A stretch of 64,000 nucleotides of DNA. Source: Diploscapter coronatus. Its lineage: Eukaryota > Nematoda > Chromadorea > Rhabditida > Rhabditidae. The notes under the pieces are model-generated. The model saw only the letters and a list, made by a program, of their open reading frames with translations. It made no database searches and was not told where the DNA came from. Shown piece after piece: positions 50,688 through 63,000 of the stretch. Position 1 is the first letter of the stretch. Every line of letters begins with the position of its first letter. Location: the NCBI GenBank assembly GCA_964036155.1, contig OZ038423.1, forward strand, positions 5,285,249-5,349,248, in the 5' to 3' direction. A program made the position numbers and the translations under genes.

Positions 50688-50693
50688 AATAAA
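50688..50693 (+). terminator. Candidate poly(A) signal of liprin-beta
   Basis: AATAAA 453 nt after the liprin-beta stop codon, on the sense strand, in an AT-rich tract. Confidence 0.4.
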
Positions 50694-50764
50694 GATTTTC
50701 AGTTATGAATTACATATGAGACGTTATTCATTTAAAAAAATCGAGTATGGGGTGGTACCCAACA

Positions 50765-50867
50765 GAGCTGAGACGAAGTTTCGACTTCGACTTCGAAAGT
50801 CGAAATTTCGAGGGTTTTTGAGCCAACTTCGACTTCGAATTTTAAGATTTCAACTTCATCTCAGCTC
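50765..50867. repeat. Short foldback with TTCGACTTCGA motifs
   Basis: GAGCTGAGACGAAGTT at 50765 is matched, with one mismatch, by the reverse complement of AACTTCATCTCAGCTC ending at 50867. Between the arms are several copies of CTTCGACTTCGA and its complement, which can pair among themselves. It lies just downstream of liprin-beta and probably is a small non-autonomous repeat. Confidence 0.65.
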
Positions 50868-53800
50868 GGATGGGAAAACTTTCACAAATGTGAGTATTGC
50901 TGATTTCGAAGAGTTTTTCGTTCACTCTACATTAATTAATGTTCATTATTTTTAGATTTAAAAATATTTTTTGTAAAAATTTATTGTTTAACATATTATT
51001 TTATTGTCAGCTCAAGTAAATATGATGATTAACAATCAAATATTCTTTGTGTATAATTTTATAAATAAAATTTATATTTTTTTTCAAAATAAATTCTTTA
51101 AAATTATCTTCATTAGAGTCATTTTTATAATTTTCTCGCCGCTATTTTACAATTCATTATAATGGATCATAAAACAATTCTTTTTCGTTTAAAATTTCAT
51201 TTAAAAACTAACTTATGACCTCTGAGTTGAAGCAGTTTGGTTGAACATGTAAACTAACCGATGGGAGGACAAATAGAAAAGGAGAAATTGAGATAAGAAA
51301 CGATGCAGAGATCAGTTAGTGAAGACTGAAATGCAGAGTTTAGATATGGCACAAAGCTGGGAGAGAGCGTAGGAAAGTGAGAGGAAAGAAAGACATCGGT
51401 TGATAGCAAAGCAATGTTGGCACTCGCTTCTTTTTCTATCTTCATTGTTTCCCTTTCATTATTTTCTGCTTTCCCATATCGATCGATAGTTAGAGATGTG
51501 AAAAATGATGAAAGCACATAGATAGACGATAAACTGAAATGGAAACTTGTTGCAGCAATATTTTACGTAGAAAATGGCAATTTTCCAGATATGAAAAAAT
51601 CTGCAGAAAAATTTCAGACACGTTTATTCCATGGAACATGTCTCAATTCATCTAATTTTTAATAACAACTTTTTCGTTTTATCTCGTTTTGATTTCTCGT
51701 TTTTTCACTCTTTTTCTCACTCTCGTTTCTAGCATTCCTCCACTTTATCTCTTCCCGTCTTTCCCCTGCAAAAATGCCGCATCGACTCTGTGTGTCTGTC
51801 TCTTTCGTTCTTTTCCTCCCTCAATTCCCCTACTCTTCTTTCCTCCTTCCCCTGCTCTCCTTCCATTTTCTTCCCGGTTGTCAATTTCGGCCCCTTTCAG
51901 CGGCTTTTCCCCTTGTTCGTCCATGTTCACGTGTTATTTTTTCACATAATTTCTTCTTGTATTCCTTATTACCAGCTGGCGGTTGAGATTGCGTCTAATT
52001 CCCGCAGTGCAGTTGCACTTTCTTCTTTCAATGCTTCGTTTCGTCTTTTTCATTCGCCTCCTTCCATCTGATTTTCAGTATCGATTTTCGAATGCAAACC
52101 TTGTTGTTGCTATTCGCACATTTCATTTTCAAGTTTCAATGTTTTACTTTCGAATACAATTGGTACTGTTAGAAGAGATGAGTATCATTTAAAAATATCG
52201 ATCAAGTTTTTACTTACATTACTTTTATTTTTCATTATTAAAGCTCTTGCTTATTAGTTTTACTCGTTTCTTTATTTCATCATCATCGATTTTTGTTTCT
52301 AAATTAGCCGATAGCAAATTATAAACAATTTTGAACAGCGCAGAAATTTGAAAGAAAAAAAAAACATTTAAATGCAAATATTTTTTCCTAATTTACATTA
52401 ATTTAAAAAAAAAAAACCTGAAAGATTCTATGATTCAATATAGACAGTTTCGTATAAAAGTATCGTCGCGATATAGCTGAACGGATTTTTTCATCCTCTG
52501 ACAATATTTCGCATTTTACAATTGTCTGTACAGCTGCTCTTCGCTAAATAACATCAATCTGAGATTGCGGATAAATTGAAAATACCACACAGTGAGATCG
52601 GAAATTTCAGCAGATTATTCGTTGCTACAAAATTAACATATCGTCGATATATGTTCTAAAAATTTTTAAATTATGGCTCAATAGATAAAATTAAAAGATA
52701 TTATTGCAACCTTAAATAGAAAAAAAAACGATTTCACGTACAAAGATATACTGTCGACTAATGGACACCCAAATTTTATAGTAGCTATTTTGGGCAACTT
52801 TAAAATTTGTATTCTTTTGATGCAATGCAATGATCACTTGAATGGGTTTGTAGCAGTGGTGAGACGAAATTGTTTTGCAAAATCGAAATTAGAACAGGAA
52901 TTGGGATTAAAATTTTTCCTACAATGTTTTCGAAATCGGAACCGGCACCGAAATTGTCTCTCGCTCGTGGTTCATAAACAATTCCTAAAATGAAATTCGT
53001 AGAGTTTGAGAGCCGGAAATATTCTTGCGTAGGTATACGCAAATTGGACATTCCTGTTTTTGACAGTTAAAAATTCTCAATTAAAGTTATTTTTGGAATC
53101 ATCACTTGACATGCTAACATCATTGTTAATCATTGAGCATCTTTTGAAAATCTATATTCTAAACCCGAATGTTGTTGAATATGTTCTCTTTGACAGAAAG
53201 TTAATTCTGGAAGAGTTTTCTTTAATCCTGGTAAAATGTTAACATTTCATTTGGACTTTATCCTCAGGATATCGATGAATCATTTTATCATCCGCAGCAT
53301 TCCTAAAATATCATTTTCATCTTCAAGATCTTGGCCTCTATATTGAGGTATCAGTTTTTAGCCTCTAACCCCTAACATATTTTAATCTCTTCACTTTCAA
53401 ATATTGCTTTCAAGTCCCTTGATCCGATAATTGTCCTTTTTAATTACAAAATTCGTTTATCCCATATCTACATCTGCCTTATTGTTTAATTCTCGCAACC
53501 GTGCAGCCAGTTCCTTAGCATTTCCCTCCCCGTAATTTATGCTGTAACTAATCTGAGTGAGGTATGCCTGGGGTAGGTTGAGATACCCGGATAATGCTTG
53601 ATTTAAGGCCTTCTTATCTGGCAAATGGACATTCCCTTTATCCTTCCTTCATCCACTCTTAGCCCTGCTCACGCTCACACAAATCCTCCCTCTGACCAGT
53701 ACCCCTCTGCCTCTACCTATGAGATCCTTTTTTTCTGCCTTCATTCTATTCATAGTTGGCAGTCCCCCTCACCTGCGTTACCCATTTCTTCCTTTCCAAG

Positions 53801-54047
53801 CTATAATCTATCTATCATATACTCAACTCAGGCTGATGTGAGTACGAGCCTACTGTAGTGCGATTTTTTACGGCTTGATTTTCAAAGTTTCTATAAGAGA
53901 AAATCGAGCCAACTCAAAGCCAATTCCCCTCCCTACTTTGAATTATTACTTTCTGCCCAACATACCAAAGATAAGCTTACTCAAGCTAATCTAATTCTCT
54001 ACTTCTTTCAATTCACTATTTTCTGAGCTAAAAATTGACGAAAAGTC
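50868..54047. other. Intergenic between liprin-beta and the 54-kb gene
   Basis: AT-rich, with a CT-rich plus block at about 51.65-52.1 kb and another at about 53.6-53.95 kb. No conserved exon was seen. The CT blocks may be leader or intron sequence of the downstream plus-strand gene. Confidence 0.45.
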
Positions 54048-57000
54048 ATGTCTAAATTTAAAGGCTACAATGATGTCGAAATGAAAGAAGATGATCCGGA
54101 TAGAGGTTTGAAAAAAAATATATACAAACTTGACTACTGTCATTCTTATATTTGTATGCAAAGCACTATCCTGGGAAATAATTTAAACCCATCTCACGTT
54201 AGAACAAAACTCTTCCATTATGTTGCTATTCTCAACTGTGCAGGGAATTGAAAAAGTATTTTCGCCAAGTTGATCCCAAGGAATGGAGATTATGCGAAAG
54301 TGCAGCTTTTACATCATTTTTGGCTTCTTGATATCTCAATCCTTTTAAATTCCAAGTTTCATCAGGTTTAAAATTAACGTTCTGAAATTCAAAATTTCAG
54401 ATCTAAAAATTTGCGAGTTAAATTACACAAAGATGTTTTTCGCCATACTCTGCAAATTTGCCGTAATCTATTATTCGAGAAAAAAAACTTTCATACTGCC
54501 AACACTCGTTTTCTCCTATTAATCCAAAATTCTCCTCAAATAGTCATTGATTAGACATAAATTTCCTAATGATGCAGCATATTATCTTGAAATATAATTC
54601 CTTAAAACACTGCCAGCTGGTAAATTTGGACACTTTTGACCTTGCAGTATATTTTTTGGAATTGTCTTTGATATGAAAAAATGCATTTTCTAGTTTCGGA
54701 GGTTGCCGTGATCCAATTTCTCGTATGTCACATTAGCAACATGGACCAGGACTTCAGTCACATCGAGACGACAGACAAGGAGACTATACTGAAGAAGATC
54801 AAGCAGGAGCTCGTTAACGGTTAGTCAATTTTAATTTTTTGCAATAATTTCGTGTAAAACCTGAGACGGTTCAACTATGCTTCTTCTCTACCGTAATCTC
54901 GAAAATTCTCGTTTTGTACACTTTAGACTAGTTTACCTGATTATTCGAAGAATATTTCTCTCTAAAGTCAGGAAATTAAACGTGACGAGTTGGAGCGCGT
55001 TTGGATTAATTCCCGTAGTAACCGACTAAAATCCTTGATTATCATGAAAGCTATATCTTTGACGGCGAATAGCTAAATTTGAATGGCTTAAAATAGAAAC
55101 GCACAATTTTACAGTGATCTATTCAAAGTGCAGTGGCGAGAAAAATATTGAAGGTGCATATTTTTAGGTTAACTGATGAGAGTAGTGGTATTTCGAAAAT
55201 GTTGAAATTTAACTGTATTACATAGCTTAGTAGAGTTAATAATCTGTTCCAAATTTATTCCAAATTGAGCAAAAGGAAAGAAGCGGGAAGGAATTAGCCT
55301 GAAAAAATCTATACCTCAAAAATTTCGTTAGCCACTAAACGAAACTGATTTTGAAAACGAACACTATAGAATATTTGGTAGAGTACTGAATGATAATCTG
55401 AAGATTTGGCGACCTGATGATCTGACAACCCCTTCCTTTTCTCAGGCCATTTCACCCTACTATTTTCTTTCTTCTCTCTCTCTCTCGAACTATTGGGACC
55501 ATCATGTCGTCATTTTTAGTACCTCTCAAGTATTTTGTTCGTCCAATTTTATATCTCCCAAACCTAAATCTCCTCCTACGCAAAATTGCACCCTAAATGG
55601 TTTTGCTTCTTCGGTCAATTTCAGTTCAGTCTCGTCTGTCTGTTTGTATCTTTGCATCTTTGCTCCCCACTTATATATTTGCTCTGGTCACTTTCTTCCG
55701 CCTGATGTTGATGACTTCTCGCCTTCTCCTCCGCTTTCACGTACTCCCTTTTCCCGTTCTTTTATCTCTCAACAGTTCAACGTCCCTCAGATTTGCAAAT
55801 AAAGAATCTTTTTCATTAATTCAGCGACTTATCTCTATGACATTTCAATTTGTTCTTCTTTCCATTTTTTCTGAGATTAGCGTCTTTACTTTAGTCGAAC
55901 TTCGACCCATTTGATCTTCTGGAAGGTTCAACCCATTTCTCATCCACTTACCCTTGTTCTTTTGGTCAATGGTCAGAATTCTGTCATCTCCTCATTTGTT
56001 CATTTTCCTGTTATTCCATTCCTCGCCTCTTCGTTCGATTGCACTTCTCCACTGTTCAGTTTGTTGTGTTTCCTTTTCCTCAACCTCTTCCCTTCCTCTT
56101 TCTTCACTCTTCCATGTCCATGTTCTGGCCATTTCACACTTGCAATCGGTCTCCTCTGCCTCCCCTGCAGCAGCAACAGCCATTCTTTGCAATATTTGCT
56201 CTTCCCTTTTTGTCCGATTTTTCGCAAATTCAATGTAGTTGTTCCATTTTGCAACCGAACTTCAGTGGTAAACTAACATGGTCTTTCGTCTTTCGAAGTA
56301 ATGTTTGAGATACTCATTTTTCCTTAAATTATGCTCTTGCACCGATCTTTGCCCTATATTGGCAATTCCTCGAATTTCATTGATATAAAAAATTGAACTC
56401 TTTTTAAGTAGGATTATCCAAGTTTGGAGTGTACGGTAGGGAAAAATATTTAAAAATTATATTTTGGTGATTTTTCACAATACCGTTTCTTTAGTTCTAG
56501 TGATTTGAGTTGGTGTCTCTCACGAAACTGCCTAATTGCGATCTCTGTAAAAATATTTATAACTTATTTCGAACTAGAATGTTTTGGAGCTTGCTAAATT
56601 TGAACAGTATTTGTATGCACGATAAACTTCTGAAATAAAATGCTAGAGTAAAAAATAACTTGAAGAAGTATTGACATGATAAGCTAATAATTGGACAATG
56701 CAATGATGATTCTTTTTTAAAATTCGATAATTTAATTAATAAATAAATTCAAAATAGTAAAATAGAGTGAATTTTGAATAATCTAATGCTAGAATTTCAG
56801 ATCAGTATCCGAGCCTCGAGAGTGATGAGATCGACCAGAATCTAGATCAGTATCAGAACGGCTACCGCATGTCTCCGGGCCAGTTTCAAGTGCAGCAGAA
56901 TGGGGTGCATTCTGGTGATAGCCTGACTATGCAGAACATGCCCAACATGGCAAATCAACATCAGAACATCGAGGACATGGACACTGCCTATCAACCGCAG

Positions 57001-60000
57001 TCCATCTATCAGCATCACACAAACTCAGGCATGGTTTTTCTTCTTCTATTAACTAATTTTTCCACTATTTTAACAGACAAATCACAAGTCATGAGAAATA
57101 GAATGAGTAATGATAAATATAAAATCATACCTCATCTTATTTTGCATCGCTTGAGCTCTTGAGATGTTCAAGCTACTATTTTTCAAATTGGCAATGCTGA
57201 CCTAACCTAATATGCAAATCCTGTTCATTTTCTTTCCCAATTCATCACTTTCTATTTGACTTATAGTGGATTCGAATTTATAGCCAACAAAACTTTTGCA
57301 AATACATTCGCATCATCTTCAAATCCATTCTTTATTGAGTGATTCATCATACAGTCATTAATTGTGTATATTCTCGTTCATTATCCATGCACGACTTTAT
57401 TGATGCAATTTCTAATGGTCCAACATTTTCTTATGGACTAATCACTATCTGGCGGTCAATAGACTGACCTGTCTAGGGGAGAGCCAGCAATGTGTTTTGC
57501 TCATTGCATATTCATCATCCATCCTTTCTGTTCAGCTAACAGTATCCTTCTTCCCTAATAATATTTCGCCATGCCGGCATGCAGACAAAAGACCAGTTTT
57601 CCATTTATTTATTGGCACCATTAACTCTCAATATGATTCATGATACCTGCCATAAGAATGAATTATTCGTGTGAGGCATTATATACCAATCAATATCATA
57701 CTATCACTATCATTGCTAGCACACTTTTGTTGAATTAACGAACGACATTAGTCTTTTAGTCTTCTTGGCATGTATCAAGAAAAATCACTCAATTAGAAGT
57801 TTCGAGCAGTCTCACTAATCATGAAGAAGTTTGTGAAACGTGAAACTTTCGATATTTCGATAAAATCATCAATTAATTCGCTACTTTATTTCCGTTCTAA
57901 CAACATTAAATATGTCTAAATTTAAATCAGGCACTACATCAATCCTAGATGAACAGGAGATTTCTAATCTAATTCCTAAAAGCTTGATCTCGACCCATCA
58001 TCTTTTGTGTTGATTTTCTATCCCGATTATTCTTTATGTAGGCCAAATTTACAATCAACTTCCAGCAAATTCTCGTTTCATTTTGTACATAAACGTTGAT
58101 TTTTGATACCTTTGATGCCCTTATTAAGAGAATGAACGCCGGACGACTTTTGATTGTCTTTTATAAAACGGGAATGAACAGAACGTGGGTGAGGGAAGTG
58201 AAGAAGTGGAAATAGGCCAATGCCAATTTTGCATCTTACGTCCTGCGCCCTCTTTCACCTTTCTTAGATGTCTTCGTATTCCTCAAACAATCGTCTGACT
58301 CCTATCTTTTCTCTGATTTGAAACTAGTTCTTTGCTAAATGCAAACTTCGTCTCTTTTGCTTCTTTAAATTGGCATTTTCAGTTCCCTATTCTTTGAATG
58401 TTTCTTCTTTCCATTCAAAATGGATTTATGAATCTTCTTCTTTTGGCTGATTTTTTATTTTTTTTTCTAGTCAGCTACAATTTCATCTTTTGCTTCTCAT
58501 AATTTTACATTACCAACATGGTTAAGACGGAATTACGATTCCGTTCCGCTTCGAAACATTTGAGAAGATCAGTTGCTATTCCAACTTTTCAAAATTCCAT
58601 TCTATCTCAACCCAGAGTCCATACTAAAGCCTATTCGGGTGGACTCAGCTCAACTATCCCTCGTCTCTTCAGCAATCTTGCTCGATTTCTCGTTCCCATC
58701 TGAAAGTTCGCATGAGCTCCTAGCGGTTCAATCGAATGATATAGCAATACAAACTGAGACAGCACCTCAGCTGCCTCAGCCGAACGTTGGCAGGCAGTTT
58801 TCCTCCTTAACGTTCGGCTGAGATGCTCTCTCAGTTTAATACACTATTTCGTTCAGCTCAATCCAATCTAACGATTAGACAAAACTTAGTCCAGACAAAC
58901 TCTAGGATTAAGGTGAGAAATAGAGTGAGATTGTTGAAGAGACTCCAAACAGTTGGGCTGAGCCTAACCGAATAGATTTTAGTACAGGCCCTGATCTTCG
59001 ACTCCTCCCTGCTTGGATATTTTCGTCCTCACATTTTGCATTTCGCTGCTGTGCCTCTCGCAGTCCGAAAGTCCAATCCAAACCAATTTTATCTAATCCC
59101 GATTTTCGTAAACGAGCTTTCATTAGATTCATTGATCCTCTAGGATTGAATCGATTTTTCCAAAGTTCATCTAACAAAGCACCTTTTTATTGAACAAATA
59201 GCCATATGCTCTTTTCAAATTGATTCGCCTTTAATAGATTATGAGTTTTGCCGATATTCCTGAATCGAATTTATTCTGTTCGGCTATTCAAATATAAAAC
59301 GAAAAATGCAAAATGCTAAGCGAGATTTAGATAGCTTTCTGATAATTTTACTTTGATAAGCTGCTCAGAAGATTTATTCGCTTTTCATTCTCTAGTCAAT
59401 TCAAAATCAAGGTAATGATTTTCCAATTTCAGATACCTCGGCTGGACTTGATCAAACAGGGATTATGCCAACCAATGAAGCTCGTGACATCAAACCCAAT
59501 ATTCTGAAAATGAGATCTGATGGAACAGAATCGGCAGCTGACAATGACGCTGGTTCCTCTACTATGCATACTTCAGGTGGATGTTTGAACTTTACGCAAA
59601 TCTATGTGGTAGGGATGATATTATTTCACGCATTACTCATTCTGAAGATTCGATCATATTTCTTCTTGAATATTGTTGATTTTTTTCCAATAGTTCTAGT
59701 CCATCATCATGCACGTATTTTCCGAAACTTGATATTTGCTTTGCATTGCTGAACTTTAATCTGCCGCAAATCCCTGCAAAATATCCATATTTGCATTTAT
59801 CTTCGGCGGGAATTCGACGTCAAATTAGAGTGCGAATGCGTTTGATTGACTCTGCAAGTAAGGCATAAGGAGGACACTGCCAGTGTATGCAAATATGGTT
59901 TGTGTTTTGAGTTTGCCGTAAGACCGAGACATTGCATCCATAAATAGAAGATAGAAAAGAATATGAAGATATGAGAGAGGATAGAGAAAGAAGTGAGAAA

Positions 60001-63000
60001 TAGTTAGAAATATTAGGAGAGTAGTCGAGAATGAGACAGGCAGACAGACCAAGACATTGAGACAGTGCAAAAGGACAGCGGTCTATCGGCTAATACTCAC
60101 GAGGATTACTCTGTCTGGATCGAAATATTACTGATTCTGACAATATTTTCATGATTTTTAAAAATTACTTTCGACTCGATATAGTTGTGTTGGTGATTTT
60201 GTGGGGTTGTAGTTGCGTGTGGGTGAATTGTTCGGGTTGTTCGGTTTCTCTCCTGACCGTTCATAAAGTGACCCGTGTGATATCTTTTCCTAACTACTCG
60301 CCCACACAATATATATTTATTTTCTGAAATTGGCAAATATGCATAATCCTCTATCATTATCTCTTTCAATTTTTCACTTTTTTCAAATGATCAAATTTCA
60401 TATTTCAGATTTTTTCTAATTTTCAACTGACGAAAAATTTTGAAGGGCTTTTGTTTGGAATTCATTAACTTTCCTGAATACATGTGAAATATTCTTTCTT
60501 ATTCATTTTTTCTATTCGAGAATTCGATATTCAGCATCGAATGACTTTAATGAGAGCCCACAGTTTATGTGAGCAGATGAAAATTTTTTAATTTCTTTAT
60601 TTCAGGCGGCTACTCCCACGGCACTTCTCATTCACATTCGCTTTCAGATCAAGCAGCATTCAACTTACCTTCATTTTCACAAAATTGTAAGTTACTCCCA
60701 CCATGGTAAAGAAGGGATTGCTTATGTCTGCCTACTCACTCCTTCTGTTTGCAATCTCAATCGATTGCCGATGTCTAGGCTGATCAAAACATATTATTTG
60801 ATGCAAATACCCTATAAATCACACATATGCTATTTTATTAGAACGCCAATATGAATTAAGTCTTGATTTTTCCTAATTCTCCCTCCTTCACGAATGCTGG
60901 CATTTTGAATGACTAGAAACTGCACAATTTGATCGCCATTTCGAAAATAGGTTGTGCATCGAATATGAAAAATTCGATAGAATAGTCATTTCTCAATTCC
61001 ACTTCCATATTTGCATATATGCAATATTAAAAATATTTAAAAGTTGAGCCATTTGATCTTTCCGAAAGATCACGTGAAAGTATAATTTTCCGATTTCTTG
61101 AACATTTCTTATTTCATCTTTTTTTTTCGATAATTTCCAATTGGAAGACGAAAATCTTGTCGCAAATTAGGGCGTTTCACTTTCAAATCAAATAAAATTA
61201 ACGAAAATAGCTTGATTTATTGAAGTCGCTGCCTGATTTTTGGAAACCGATCAAGGCTATTTTCGATTCGAAAATTGCTTATGAATGTTTAGCATAACGA
61301 GAACATGAATTTTAGACCCGTATCTAAATTATGATGAACATAAATCACTTCTTCCTCATTATTACATTCAAATTTACCATCCTAAATACTGCAAAAATAA
61401 AAATATGAGAACGTGAGACATTGCACTTGTTCTTAATTGCGAATGCGTCAAAAATTAGGTAAGGTCAAGTTTTCGTAAAACTTAGGAAATTAGAACGCGA
61501 AATTTTACTCGACAAAGATGAGAAAGGGCTGTGAAGAGACTTGGATACACTTCAACTTGAAGATCGATTCCTAGAAAATTCTTTAAAAATCGATACAAAT
61601 TTTGCTTCGTTGAGGGATTTTTTTTATCTAGTTTTTACACGTATGAATTTTTTCTGATGCGTTCAAAGTTTAGCAAATCTGTAAAGGGAAATTGAGTAGA
61701 ACTTGCAATACAGCTACACTATATCAGCCAAACATTTTGCATTGTAAAGAGGGGTAAATAATGTAGTGGGCTGGTGCAGAAATGTTGCAACTTGTAAGAG
61801 AATCCCCCAGATAAACGAGGAACTCGAAACATTTTACAAACCTACGAGAGAAGTTGAACTGAGCAGCCGTGAGGCAAAGAACCAGCAGATCAAGAATCGT
61901 TTTCAAAGGAAAAACATAAATGGGTATTCAGAAATAAAAAATGTTTGAAAATTCTAGATCAAGTTCAGAGTTTGAGAATAATGGAATTCTCAGTTTATCT
62001 TCATCTGAATAATGACATTTTATAAATATCAGAATACCAGAAGTCTAACTAAACCATCCAAATTTAGATTCACACATAGCAACGACTTCGAAAATGACTG
62101 CCTCACCAGGGCCACAATCAGTCAAATCTCAAGGTTTGTCCTCCCCCATTAATTACTATTTTCTCTAAAATTCGTGAAGTTTCTGAATTCTTGTGAATAT
62201 TTTATCTGCGAGTTCAAAGAGTCCACATTGCGGAGTGCACATGAAAAAGAACTCGCTAGAATAGGAAATTATGCCCTTTTTGTGTGCGAAATCTCATTTC
62301 GTGCAAACTTTTTAATAATTTCATTTCTGTTGGCTAGGCTTGCTCAAAATGAATGCTATTTGCAACCTTTAAGCTGCTACTTTCATCCTGTTCCTATTGC
62401 TTGTTTGTCTGTTCTACCTTCTGCCTTCGGGTGCTGCTTCGTAGTTGTAGCCGCCTCGTCGACATCTGATAAGCGCCTTATTTGTCTGGCAATTCCTTAT
62501 CAAAGCCGAATTGAAAAGCTCAAAAATCTTCGTTTTCTCTAGAATAATTACAAATTCTTTATTCTCTTTCATGTGATTTTCCGTCGAAACGTCGAAAACG
62601 TCACGAATATTGCTGGTGGCATTTTCATTAATGCATTCTGTTTTGTATTTGATTCCCTTTCAATCTGTGGGCAATTTCACGAGACACGGCTAATCTACTT
62701 CGAATTGTCTTATTCTTCGTTCGTATCTGTCGCTGCTCTTTGCGCCCATTTCACCATTAATTCGCTGCTTCTCAAATCGCCTCGCGTATCGTTTTATCCG
62801 CCTAAATCTCATCGTTTCCATAGGCAACTCTTCATTTGAATGCTCATCAAAATGCGGATCCTTTTTCTTCGATAAAGCATCCTTTTTGCCTATTTGTGAC
62901 TGTATATATTCAGCGCTGAGTTTTTCTCGTATTTGCCTCGGATTATTATCTGATTATCGTTATCCTTTTCATCTGAAACAACATTGTCGCATTCGCGAAT

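Noticed and set aside
55911..56308. Overlapping plus-strand open frames of up to 121 codons
   Set aside because: Three frames are open at once over a CT-rich tract, the signature of biased intron sequence.
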